64,000 bases of DNA from Candidatus Nitrosotalea okcheonensis. GTDB lineage: Archaea; Thermoproteota; Nitrososphaeria; Nitrososphaerales; Nitrosopumilaceae. The position numbers and the translations under genes are program-made. Positions 35,541-43,765 of this stretch are shown piece by piece. The first letter of the stretch is position 1. Each line of letters starts with the position of its first letter. The stretch covers positions 327,073 to 391,072 of the forward strand of contig NZ_LT841358.1 in the NCBI RefSeq assembly GCF_900177045.1, given 5' to 3'. The notes under the pieces were generated by a model. The model saw only the letters and a list, made by a program, of their open reading frames with translations. It did no database searches and was not told where the DNA came from.

Positions 35541-36722
35541 TTATCTTCGTTTCATGAATAAATATACTGCAGCTCCGCCTGCTGCTACTATGCCAATCAA
35601 GGCGTAAATGGAATAATCTGTAGGATTTGAAATTGGTGGTGGTGTTGATGTGGTGTTGCCCTGTCCTGATGTGGTTGGAATGCTATTGCCCAGAGTCAAT
35701 GAAGCTTGGCCATCTGTGACCGATGTAGTTTTTCCAAATAGGTATATTGCAGAAATCTGCTGTCCGTAAGACGGGTCTATGATCCAGCCTGCCTGAGTCA
35801 GGTCAGATGGAAATTTTTGACCATTTTTGATTGTAGTTGGTGCCAAATCTCCACCATGGTTAGTTACTGCAGTAGTCTTGTTTGATATTACTGTGACATC
35901 AAGTATTGAATTCAATGGGAAGAATCCAACGCTAAAGTAGCTTGATCTTTCAAGGCTACTGATACCTAATAATTCAAGTGGCTTGATTGTAGTAATCTGT
36001 GTCTTGATTGGGATTTGCTTAGAAACTTGGAGCTGATAAAGTAGAGCATTTTGTGATGGCGTGATTGCAAATGTTACTGTAGAGTTGGAGTCTTGAGCCA
36101 TTGTTTGTGCAGCATTAAAAAATCCTCCATCATCACGAATCTGTTTTGGTATCAAGATAGCAGACAGTCCATCAAATAGATATGAAGAATCTTGTCTTGA
36201 CATTGTATATACTACAGATATCGTCCTATTTCCGGATATGACACCTGATGTGCCAAGGGCACCATTTAGCTGTCCTTTTGGATTTATGTACACGTTGTTA
36301 AATCGTGCATCTGTTGCAAATGCCTTGTTTATGTGATCAATGAGGCCGTCTCCGACTTGTCGTGCTTCTGTCTGAATAGTTGTAATGTTATAGCTTTCAA
36401 TAAGTGATGGTGAAATGATGTTGACCAGGATGCACCCCTGATCTTGAACACCTATGACACAGCTTTTGTCATTTGTTATGACAACTGATGTTACATTGGC
36501 AGAGTTCTGTATGCTCTGACTAAGGTCTGCTGGTACTCGCATCTCTACTGGGCTTGTTGATGCCAATGTGATAAATGCCGTAGTCTTATTCTGTACTTTT
36601 TCATCAACTAGTATGTGTGCTGTTTCACGATATGATGCAAGCTGTGGTTGCTGTGCGTACGCTGAAACAAATGAAGTCATTAATAGTGCAAAAATTATAG
36701 ACAAGGCAAAAAGGTTTTTCAA
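35541..36722 (-). CDS. Surface-anchored secreted protein, unknown function
   Basis: A signal peptide (~1-23, ending VSAYAQ) and a large extracytoplasmic domain rich in β-strands with several Asn-X-Thr sequons, then a Thr/Pro-rich linker (TTSTPPPISNPT) and a C-terminal membrane helix with basic stop (YALIGIVAAGGAAVYLFMKRR). The tail resembles archaeal sorting or anchoring tails but lacks the PEFG motif. No domain family was recognised. It converges on pdaD with 4 bases between them. Confidence 0.65.
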   Translation of the reverse strand: MKNLFALSIIFALLMTSFVSAYAQQPQLASYRETAHILVDEKVQNKTTAFITLASTSPVEMRVPADLSQSIQNSANVTSVVITNDKSCVIGVQDQGCILVNIISPSLIESYNITTIQTEARQVGDGLIDHINKAFATDARFNNVYINPKGQLNGALGTSGVISGNRTISVVYTMSRQDSSYLFDGLSAILIPKQIRDDGGFFNAAQTMAQDSNSTVTFAITPSQNALLYQLQVSKQIPIKTQITTIKPLELLGISSLERSSYFSVGFFPLNSILDVTVISNKTTAVTNHGGDLAPTTIKNGQKFPSDLTQAGWIIDPSYGQQISAIYLFGKTTSVTDGQASLTLGNSIPTTSGQGNTTSTPPPISNPTDYSIYALIGIVAAGGAAVYLFMKRR

Positions 36723-36753
36723 TTAAAGAAATTTTTGAAATCTAACTATTAAG

Positions 36754-36909
36754 TTATTCTCTCAATTTTTCTATCTTTACAGCAAATCTCTGGAATGGTT
36801 CCTCCTTAAAGTGGTTCTTGCATACTAGCATGGTCTGCTGTGGATCAGGCCCGCAATCATACGTTATCAAGTACTCTGGTTCTTTATTACAGCATCTTGT
36901 GTATTTCAC
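36754..36909 (-). CDS. Small zinc-binding protein, 51 aa
   Basis: A short protein with cysteines CCNKEPEY, YDCGPDP and VCKNHF that would form a zinc site (C6/C7, C19, C30, H33). The start is GTG, with an in-frame stop two codons upstream, and the TATA-like attttatttt of the minus strand is centred ~26 bases before it, giving a leaderless mRNA. Tiny Cys-rich proteins of this kind (with a YDCGPDPQQTM core) appear widespread in ammonia-oxidising archaea from memory; the function is unknown. Confidence 0.65.
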   Translation of the reverse strand: MKYTRCCNKEPEYLITYDCGPDPQQTMLVCKNHFKEEPFQRFAVKIEKLRE

Positions 36910-36962
36910 TTGTCAGGTAATGGTTATCATAAAATAAAATAGTTCTCGATCTAATCTCTAGG

Positions 36963-37053
36963 TTTAAATTATAATGTACATGTAATGTCACTGACATCGG
37001 TTCAAACCGTAGGGGAACATTGCCTGGCAGTTGGGGGCGCTTGACTGCCAGGC
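36963..37053 (+). ncRNA. Candidate structured RNA with GC-rich hairpin
   Basis: A TATA-like tttaaatta (about 36963-36971) predicts a + strand transcript starting near 36994. It would contain a small hairpin cgg-ttcaaa-ccg (~36998-37009) and then a perfect 10-bp stem pairing 37022-37031 (GCCTGGCAGT) with 37044-37053 (ACTGCCAGGC) over a 12-base G-rich loop. GC content is far above the surrounding AT-rich sequence, as for structured RNAs in AT-rich genomes. It ends 3 bases from the pepF stop on the other strand, so a 3'-UTR hairpin of pepF is the alternative. Confidence 0.45.
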
Positions 37054-37056
37054 GCT

Positions 37057-38838
37057 TTAATTAATTACTTTACCAAGTCTTTCTGTTTGATTTTTGATGT
37101 ATTCAAAACCCTCTTGCCAGAAACTCTCTGATGTGATGTCGATTCCATGCTCCTTGAGCAGATCTTCTGGTTTTTTGGAGCCGCCTGCTGCCAAGATGCC
37201 GATATATGTGGAAGCAAATGATCTTCCTTCCTTTCTATATCTCTGGTATAGGGATAACGATAACAGGTTACCAAAAGAGTAGGAATAGCAATAGAATGGA
37301 GAATGGTAAAAATGTGGAATACATGTCCATTCTATTCCAAAGTCTGGTGTTACATCCACCGAGTTTCCAAACTGGTCCTTTAACGTCTTCGTGTATTCTG
37401 ACGTGATATCTTGAACCATGGCACCATTGCCAATTTTTTCATGTGCTGCTATCTCAAAGAGTGTAAAGTATGCTTGCCGTCCTACTGTTGCATACAGATC
37501 ATTCATGTGCTCTGTCAGTAGGGATTGTTGCTCATTGTCTGGGATCTGATCGAGAATTTTGTTGAATAGTAGCATCTCAGAAAAAGTAGATGCTGTTTCA
37601 GCAAGCGGTAATGGAGCCTCTGCGATGAATATTGACTTTCCTGATGCTGCAATGCTATGTATGGCATGTCCAAGTTCATGGGCCAAAGTGAACACGTCGT
37701 TGGTTCTTCCCTTAAAGTTTACCAATACATATGGCGTTATTTTTGGAGATATGGTACTACAAAATGCACCGCTTCTTTTTCCCGGTCTTATGGTGGAATC
37801 TACATGTCTCTGGACAAACACTCTTTTTGCATACTCACTTAGCCGTGGACTGAAATCATCCAGTGTATCCAAGACAAGTTTTACTGCCTTGTCATAGCTG
37901 TATTTTTTTTCTTCTCTTTTCTTGGTTGGTGCATAAATGTCATAGCGACGAAGTTTTTTCATATTCATGATGCGTGCCTTTAGTAAAAAGAATTTACGAA
38001 ATACGTCCGAGTTTTTCTTGCAGACTGAAAGAAGAGCATCAACTGTCTTGTCGTCTGTATCGTTTCCAATATTTCTGACTGATATTGGGGATGAATACCC
38101 GCGTATATGGATGCATTCATCTTTCCAGTTTGAAACTATGTTTTGATATATCTCTCCCAACACGCCTTTATTTTTGTCAAACTCTGATAGTAATGCCTTG
38201 TATGCAATCTCTCTTGTTTTTGACCTGGGGTTTCTAATTAGGACTGATAGTTCCTCTCTGTTGTATTTTTTTGTCTTCCCATCTATTTTTACCTCAAAAA
38301 CAAATGCATTAGTTATCTTGTCATAAATTTTGACAAGAGCGGAATGGCCTGTGACATCCAGAGTATTGATTATTCTCTCTTCTGGCTCTGTAAGGGAATA
38401 TTTTGCAAGTAATCTCTTGTATCTTAAAAATTCATATAGTTCTCCTGACGCCCTCATCAATCTTTGGGCGTTTTTCTCATCAAGTTGTTTCTTCCACCAC
38501 TGGTCAAAAAACAGGGTTTGGTTTTCCAACTGTGCACCTAATTTTCGCATCCTTGAAACCAATGATGTGGCCTTGTCTGATTGGGTATCTGATGAATATT
38601 CTAGTGATGCATAGCCTGAAACTCTGCCGAATTGTTCTGTGATTTCCTCTAGGGTATGAAGCATGGCAAGGAATTTTTTCTCAGGTATTGTGGACTTGAG
38701 TATTTTCTTGTTCTTTTCAAAGTTTTTGACATCTCTTTGGATTGCTTCAAGTCGTTTAGTAAACTGTGGCGATTCTGGATCCTTTACAAGTTCGCTTAGA
38801 TCCCATTTTTCTTCTCGAAAAAGTTGCATCTGGTTCAA
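37057..38838 (-). CDS. pepF: Oligoendopeptidase F (M3 family metallopeptidase)
   Basis: A 593-residue zinc oligopeptidase of family M3. The HExxH motif is in TLAHELGHAIHS, with the downstream glutamate in AETASTFSEM. The large helical domain and length match PepF. It degrades short peptides in the cytoplasm and could act on imported peptides, given the Dpp-like ATPases in this window. M1 (38838) and M4 are both plausible starts. A strong hairpin follows the stop after 3 bases. Confidence 0.93.
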   Translation of the reverse strand: MNQMQLFREEKWDLSELVKDPESPQFTKRLEAIQRDVKNFEKNKKILKSTIPEKKFLAMLHTLEEITEQFGRVSGYASLEYSSDTQSDKATSLVSRMRKLGAQLENQTLFFDQWWKKQLDEKNAQRLMRASGELYEFLRYKRLLAKYSLTEPEERIINTLDVTGHSALVKIYDKITNAFVFEVKIDGKTKKYNREELSVLIRNPRSKTREIAYKALLSEFDKNKGVLGEIYQNIVSNWKDECIHIRGYSSPISVRNIGNDTDDKTVDALLSVCKKNSDVFRKFFLLKARIMNMKKLRRYDIYAPTKKREEKKYSYDKAVKLVLDTLDDFSPRLSEYAKRVFVQRHVDSTIRPGKRSGAFCSTISPKITPYVLVNFKGRTNDVFTLAHELGHAIHSIAASGKSIFIAEAPLPLAETASTFSEMLLFNKILDQIPDNEQQSLLTEHMNDLYATVGRQAYFTLFEIAAHEKIGNGAMVQDITSEYTKTLKDQFGNSVDVTPDFGIEWTCIPHFYHSPFYCYSYSFGNLLSLSLYQRYRKEGRSFASTYIGILAAGGSKKPEDLLKEHGIDITSESFWQEGFEYIKNQTERLGKVIN

Positions 38839-38992
38839 ACTCGTATTTCTTCTTAAAATACTATGTGGAAAGTATCCTGATTTTACAATGATATTGCATC
38901 AGTTGGTCTGACAGTTTTTTAAAATTTGTATGTCATTATCAAGTGTACAAATCATGCACACGTCTTAAATATTAAAAATGCATAATAATGAC

Positions 38993-39112
38993 ATGAGCAT
39001 GACAGCATGGCATTGTTACAGATGTAATCTGACCTTCAAAGAAAAGTCACATGTTGTTATGCACAAAGAAATTTCAAGACATGACGCAAGGCAAGTAGAA
39101 ATTCCCCAATAG
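38993..39112 (+). CDS. Small C2H2-type zinc finger protein, 39 aa
   Basis: A single zinc finger of the form CYRCNLTFKEKSHVVMHKEISRH: two cysteines three residues apart and two histidines in the helix. It has little else, so it is probably a protein- or DNA-docking module. Three ATGs are in frame; the one at 38993 is preferred because TATA-like cttaaatatt (38964-38973) is centred 25 bases upstream. Confidence 0.6.
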   Translation: MSMTAWHCYRCNLTFKEKSHVVMHKEISRHDARQVEIPQ

Positions 39113-39209
39113 AGTTTCTACTTTTTATTTTTTGTCTCAAAATACAAACATGTCATTGTGGGCAAATTCTTGCAAGTATTTAATTACCCCAAAAATGAGT
39201 TAGTCGTTC

Positions 39210-40274
39210 GTGGATCATCATAATTTTAAGGGCAAAGACATTCCGCATTTGAGGATAAAACCCAATATGGGCATCGATGATCTAGTGGAAATTTTTGCAA
39301 GTACTGGCTATAATGCAAGACAACTTGGGGATGCCGCAAAATTATACTGTAAAATGATTGAAGATGATGCAACAATATGTCTTACAATTGCTGGCGCGAT
39401 GACCCCTGTTGGTTTTGGGGGGCTATTCAAGTCGTTGATAGAGCGTGGTTTTGTTGACTGGATTATTTCAACTGGCGCAAATGTGTATCATGAGGATCAT
39501 TTTGCATGGAATTTACCTGTAAAACAAGGACACTTTGAGGTGGATGACATGATACTATATGAAAAAGACATAGTCAGAATCCGTGATGTATACATCAAAG
39601 GAGAGGAAACACTCAAGGCAGAAGATAGCATTGTCCAAAAAATGTTTGCAAAAGATCTGCTTGACAAGTCATTTACTACTGCAGAATTCTGTAATGCCAT
39701 GGGAAAATACTCTAAACAGCATTCTAAAAATCCAGAACGCAGCTTTGTCGTAACTGCATACGATTATGATGTTCCTGTCTATGTCTCAACATTGAAGGAC
39801 TCTTCACTTGCACTAGACTTGGCGCCATTAAGACTTGAAAACAAAATGTATAATCTTGACTTTGTACGCGAGATAATAGAGCAAGCTGCAATATTGTACA
39901 ATTCCAAGAAATCCGGAATTTTGGAGTTGGGTGGAGGTGTTCCAAAAAATACTGCACAACAAACCGGTCCGTTGTTAGATCAGATACTTGGCCTAGGTCA
40001 TGGTGGTCAAAATTACATTATCCAAATCACTGATGCACGACCAGACACTGGTGGCCTCTCTGGTGCAACATTGCAGGAGGGAAAAAGTTGGGGTAAGGTA
40101 AAAGATGCGCATGAAGATGTCATAATGGTATACACTGATGCAACTATCGCATTTCCAATACTTTGTCTTTATGCATTAAGCAATGAAAAACCAAGAAAAC
40201 CAAAGAGACTTTACAAGAAACTAAACCAGTATTATGAAGGCTTGAGCAAGGCATATTTTAACAAAAAACACTAG
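39210..40274 (+). CDS. Deoxyhypusine synthase-like protein (paralogue)
   Basis: A DHS-superfamily protein of 354 aa. The catalytic lysine motif is kept (KSWGKV, K296) and so is the glycine-rich GGGVPK, but the spermidine-contacting KHH is replaced by KNT, and TTCGALDHDIAR by TGANVYHEDHF. This pattern matches DHS-like proteins in bacteria and archaea, some of which make or rearrange polyamines such as homospermidine. It starts with GTG, 26 bases after TATA-like tatttaattac. A canonical DHS is encoded at 11.5 kb. Confidence 0.85.
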   Translation: MDHHNFKGKDIPHLRIKPNMGIDDLVEIFASTGYNARQLGDAAKLYCKMIEDDATICLTIAGAMTPVGFGGLFKSLIERGFVDWIISTGANVYHEDHFAWNLPVKQGHFEVDDMILYEKDIVRIRDVYIKGEETLKAEDSIVQKMFAKDLLDKSFTTAEFCNAMGKYSKQHSKNPERSFVVTAYDYDVPVYVSTLKDSSLALDLAPLRLENKMYNLDFVREIIEQAAILYNSKKSGILELGGGVPKNTAQQTGPLLDQILGLGHGGQNYIIQITDARPDTGGLSGATLQEGKSWGKVKDAHEDVIMVYTDATIAFPILCLYALSNEKPRKPKRLYKKLNQYYEGLSKAYFNKKH

Positions 40275-40354
40275 ATGCAAAATAGATAATCACAATTCTT
40301 TGTGTAAACTGGATATGTACTGAAAATAAAATCCATAAGGTGATGGTTGATTAT

Positions 40355-40567
40355 CTAGAATCTGCTGAATCGTGCTTTTTCTGTATCCCTGTCTTCCTTT
40401 GTTGCTTTTTTCCACTCTTTATAGTGCTCCTTGCAAAGGATTGCCTTTTTCAAACCGTGTGGAATGCCCACTCCAGTTCCGTCCACCTTTGAGGCAGTAA
40501 GCGAACGAACTCCATCATTGTCACATCCTGTGACGCTGCATTTTGCACCTTTTGATATGAGGCCCAT
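40355..40567 (-). CDS. Small zinc-binding protein
   Basis: A ~70-residue basic protein with a CSVTGCDNDG knuckle and a C-terminal ILCKEHYKEWKK motif (two Cys plus Cys-x2-His), a plausible single zinc site. The frame opens at 40585, but the ATG at 40567 gives MGLISKGAKCSV and sits ~24 bases after a TATA-like ctattatat (~40584-40592). Possibly a translation- or RNA-associated factor, as for many archaeal zinc mini-proteins, but this is inference. Confidence 0.6.
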   Translation of the reverse strand: MGLISKGAKCSVTGCDNDGVRSLTASKVDGTGVGIPHGLKKAILCKEHYKEWKKATKEDRDTEKARFSRF

Positions 40568-40687
40568 GAGAGTTCTAAAACGCACTATTATATCAGATTT
40601 TTTGATATTTTGTTAAAATTGTAAGAAATCTTGTCAAACATGCCCTTAGGTATATGATATAAATTATTAGGCGTGTGGCTGATATAG

Positions 40688-41260
40688 ATGCTTAACAACT
40701 TGAGAGAAGGTCTAAAACCTGCTCTACAAAACATTGGTAAAGTTTTTGCTTCAACAGGCCTGTCTGCAAATTTCTGGACAGCGGTAGGACTATGTTTTGC
40801 ATTTGCATCAGCAATAGTTTACGCTATTCATCTGGAGTATTCTTTTGTCTTGGGGGGAATTTTGTTACTTGTTTCGGGGTTTTTTGACATTGTTGATGGC
40901 CAAGTTGCACGCATTACTGGAAAGACATCTAAAAAGGGTGCATTCCTTGATTCTGTCTTTGATAAAATTGCAGAAGTTGCAATATTTCTCGGAATTTTAA
41001 TTGGAGGATATTCACAAGGTTATCTTGTACTGCTGGCAATAGGTCTCTCTCTACTTGTTAGCTACACTAGGGCAAGAGCTGAATCTCTTGGAGTTCAACT
41101 TCAAGGTATAGGCATAGGTGAGCGCGCCGAAAGATTACTCGTGATTGCAATAATTGGAATGATCAACTTTCTAAATTATGCCGTAGTAATTGTTGTAATA
41201 ATTGCAGCAATTACATTTGTTCAGAGAATAATGGCAACAGCTAGAGCAATAAAAGATTAG
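40688..41260 (+). CDS. CDP-alcohol phosphatidyltransferase (probable archaetidylinositol phosphate synthase)
   Basis: A polytopic membrane enzyme, 190 aa, with the complete CDP-alcohol phosphatidyltransferase signature DIVDGQVARITGKTSKKGAFLDSVFDKIAEV (D-x2-D-G-x2-A-R-x8-G-x3-D-x3-D, written here with its key residues only). It would transfer a head group onto CDP-archaeol; inositol-1-phosphate is likely because ino1 is in this window. Other head groups cannot be excluded. The ATG is 26 bases after TATA-like gatataaattatt. Confidence 0.8.
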   Translation: MLNNLREGLKPALQNIGKVFASTGLSANFWTAVGLCFAFASAIVYAIHLEYSFVLGGILLLVSGFFDIVDGQVARITGKTSKKGAFLDSVFDKIAEVAIFLGILIGGYSQGYLVLLAIGLSLLVSYTRARAESLGVQLQGIGIGERAERLLVIAIIGMINFLNYAVVIVVIIAAITFVQRIMATARAIKD

Positions 41261-41261
41261 A

Positions 41262-41549
41262 CTATCGGAGTCTGCCAGTCTGACGTCTTGAATCAGCTGA
41301 TCTAATTTTTAGAATCCCAAAGTGTATTGCACATGATATGCAGTACCATTTGAGTACAGTTGGTGCTGCAATGTATGCACCTTGAGCCCTTAATTCTTTT
41401 GCCAATGTGTGCTCTACTAGATTTAATCGCGATGTTACTTTCTTTGCCTTGTCTCGTGGAACTGTTGCGCCACAGTTTGTACACTGGATACGATCGGAGG
41501 AACCCTTGCCTCCCTTCTTTCTTCCACGACTAGCACGCTTTAGTGGCAT
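41262..41549 (-). CDS. rps26e: Ribosomal protein S26e
   Basis: A small-subunit ribosomal protein shared with eukaryotes and found in only some archaea. Zinc ligands are in CTNCGATVPRDKAKK and YCISCAIHFGI. The basic N-terminus (MPLKRASRGRKKGGKGSS) and length of 95 aa are typical. It converges on the lipid synthase with one base between them. Confidence 0.92.
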   Translation of the reverse strand: MPLKRASRGRKKGGKGSSDRIQCTNCGATVPRDKAKKVTSRLNLVEHTLAKELRAQGAYIAAPTVLKWYCISCAIHFGILKIRSADSRRQTGRLR

Positions 41550-41732
41550 GTTTTACCTGTATAGAGCCTCTTTATAATGATATTTGACGGTCAGGTTTTA
41601 TTGAATTTCTAATCCTGACTGGACAAATTCCATCCCCTTTACCATTCTTCCAAAATTGGGATGTGATGAATTTATGAAATATGCTGTTTTCACCTGTTAA
41701 AATTTAAATTTCATATAATTTTAGATTGAGGC

Positions 41733-41837
41733 ATGCGTGGCCTCTGTCATGTATGCCTGAGCTCTAATGTTGATATCGTAATAGTAAAAGGCAAAATAAT
41801 CTGCCAATCCTGTCTACGTAGTAAGAAAAAGGACTAA
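41733..41837 (+). CDS. Zinc-ribbon mini-protein, 34 aa
   Basis: A very short frame with two CxxC knuckles (LCHVCLSS and ICQSCLRS) around a β-hairpin and a basic tail. TATA-like aatttaaatt (41701-41710) is centred 27 bases upstream of the ATG, so a leaderless mRNA is likely. It lies 26 bases upstream of the PfkB gene and may be cotranscribed with it. Confidence 0.6.
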   Translation: MRGLCHVCLSSNVDIVIVKGKIICQSCLRSKKKD

Positions 41838-41863
41838 ATGGAAAGATATCAGCATCAAATCAA

Positions 41864-42739
41864 ATGAAGGTTGCAGTATTTTCACATTGTACAGTGGATG
41901 AGATATATCAAAATGACGCGATGGTTGAGACTGCTGGAGGCCCTGCGTGCTATTGTGGCCTGACTGCAAAAAACATGAAGTTTGAAATCGATCTTCATAC
42001 CAAAGTGGGTACAGATTTTGCATTCAAATCCGTGCTTGAAAAAAAAGGAATTTTCCTTTCACAGAATTCCATGTCCGAAACACCGACCACCAGATTTATG
42101 TTGAAAATATTTGGAACCGAGCGTGATCTCTATCTTAAAACAAAATGTGATCCAATTCAATCAATAAAGTCTGATGCAGATGGTGCAATTGTAAGTCCTG
42201 TCTTTGACGAAGTATCGGAAGATACATTGGACGAAATAAAAGAAAACTTTGACTTTACATTACTTGATCCACAGGGATATCTGCGTCGGATGGCAAGTGA
42301 CAACAAAATCTTTTTTGAAAAAACACTGCTTGACCTATCACACATAACTGCAATCAAGGCAGATCCTGATGAAGCATTTTATCTTACTGGGCTGAAAGAA
42401 AAAGAAGCAATGCTTGCATTGCAAAAAAAAGGCGTCAAGCAGGTGCTTTACACTGACAAGCAAAATATTACAATGCTTGTAAAGGACAGGATGTATCACT
42501 TGAAAATTCCAAATATGGCAATAGGTGACACTACGGGTGTTGGAGACATTTTCTGTGCATCTTTTACCTGTTCATATTTGAAAGAAAATGATCCTATCTG
42601 GGCAATCTGTTTTGCAGTTGGTGCCGCACAAGCAGCACTTGAGACACATGCTACAGGTCTTGACAAGGTTCCGGCCGGGGGTGATACTGAGAGAAATGCG
42701 GCATATCTTTACAACCTGATGCAATTTTCAAGTGTCTAA
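41864..42739 (+). CDS. PfkB-family carbohydrate kinase
   Basis: A ribokinase-like fold of 291 aa. The PfkB signature 2 is DTTGVGDIFCASF with the catalytic Asp in GVGD, and the N-terminal part has the GGPACYCGLTAKN substrate-binding glycines. Relatives phosphorylate ribose, nucleosides, inositol or fructose-6-phosphate; substrate cannot be inferred. It follows the 34-aa zinc-ribbon gene, and the NAD kinase gene follows 30 bases after its stop. Confidence 0.8.
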   Translation: MKVAVFSHCTVDEIYQNDAMVETAGGPACYCGLTAKNMKFEIDLHTKVGTDFAFKSVLEKKGIFLSQNSMSETPTTRFMLKIFGTERDLYLKTKCDPIQSIKSDADGAIVSPVFDEVSEDTLDEIKENFDFTLLDPQGYLRRMASDNKIFFEKTLLDLSHITAIKADPDEAFYLTGLKEKEAMLALQKKGVKQVLYTDKQNITMLVKDRMYHLKIPNMAIGDTTGVGDIFCASFTCSYLKENDPIWAICFAVGAAQAALETHATGLDKVPAGGDTERNAAYLYNLMQFSSV

Positions 42740-42769
42740 GCTTTTATTGTGTGAGAGATGAATTAAAGC

Positions 42770-43762
42770 GTGAAGGTTGCAATCTATAGTCAAGACCAAG
42801 AACAAGCTGTAAAATCCATAAAACTTTCACTTGAAAGTCATGGCATCGAGTCTGTGAATGTTGGAAAAAAACCCCTTGGAAAAGACATTGACTATGTAAT
42901 AGTAACTGGTGGAGACCGTGGAGTTAGAAAATATTTTCATCACGTTATAGACTCTACAATTCCAGTTCTTGGAATAAACGAGTATGAATCTAGTGGATTT
43001 TTAGCCCAGACCGATCTCAAACAATTTCCAACATATCTCAACAGATTAAAAAAAGGCGATTTTTCAATTGAGGCCTTACCAAGGGTCGGTGTAAAAATTG
43101 ACGGAAAACAAATCTATCCTGCACTAAATGATGTTGCAATATTTTCCTCAAAGAGTGCTACGCTGGTAGAGCACGTACTGCGAATAAATGGAGAAGAGCT
43201 GTGGCATGACAGCAGTGATGGTCTTATAGTATCCACTCCGATTGGTTCTTCTGCGTATGCAATGTCTGCAGGTGGTCCTACAATATATCAAAACTCAAAG
43301 GTTTTTTGCATTGTATCAGTAAATTCACTTGACATCACAAGACGCCCACTCATAGTTCCAGAGGATGCATTCATCGAGATCGATGATATATCATCTAGTC
43401 TCCGATGTGAAGTTGTAATTGATGGAAAGGACAGATTCAAAGTTGACAAGATCGTAGTCTGTACCAAGTTTCCATTACCTGCAAGCGTAATACGCATGAA
43501 AAAAGATTCTACTACAGTTTCTGCTCTTGCTAAAAAAGTAAAACTTGCAGACGAGCTTTTGAACATGCCTCCAAGCTCCAAGTTGTTACTCAAAACTCTC
43601 GAATACGAGGGTTCTCTTACTCAAAAAGAGCTGGCAGAAAAGACGCTGCTTCCAGACCGGACTGTCCGGTTGGCACTAAGCCATTTGCTTGAAAAGGGCT
43701 ATGTGAAAAGAAGAGTCTCACTTCGCGACACCAGGCAGAGAATATATGAAATTCCAAAATAG
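42770..43762 (+). CDS. nadK: NAD kinase fused to a C-terminal winged helix
   Basis: NAD kinase core (residues ~1-245) with the nucleotide motif VIVTGGDRGV at ~44-52 (normally GGDGT), the NE/ND motif at ALND (120-121) and the conserved DGLIVSTPIGSSAYAMSAGGP block at 150-170. Residues ~266-328 form a MarR/ArsR-like winged helix (LTQKELAEKTLLPDRTVRLALSHLLEKGYVKRR, quoted only as location). Phosphorylation of NAD to NADP is the likely role; the DNA-binding domain implies autoregulation or a transcription function. It starts with GTG after TATA-like gcttttattg. Confidence 0.85.
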   Translation: MKVAIYSQDQEQAVKSIKLSLESHGIESVNVGKKPLGKDIDYVIVTGGDRGVRKYFHHVIDSTIPVLGINEYESSGFLAQTDLKQFPTYLNRLKKGDFSIEALPRVGVKIDGKQIYPALNDVAIFSSKSATLVEHVLRINGEELWHDSSDGLIVSTPIGSSAYAMSAGGPTIYQNSKVFCIVSVNSLDITRRPLIVPEDAFIEIDDISSSLRCEVVIDGKDRFKVDKIVVCTKFPLPASVIRMKKDSTTVSALAKKVKLADELLNMPPSSKLLLKTLEYEGSLTQKELAEKTLLPDRTVRLALSHLLEKGYVKRRVSLRDTRQRIYEIPK

Positions 43763-43765
43763 GTT

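Noticed and set aside
36990-37015. GGTTCAAACC looking like a tRNA T-arm
   Set aside because: Stem of only three pairs, no acceptor, D or anticodon arms in the right places.
36990-37053. Resemblance of the hairpin arms (TGCCTGGCAG, ACTGCCAGGC) and nearby GTAGGGGAAC to the terminal helix of bacterial 5S rRNA
   Set aside because: The loop is only 12 bases, far too short for a 5S rRNA body, so the match is coincidental.
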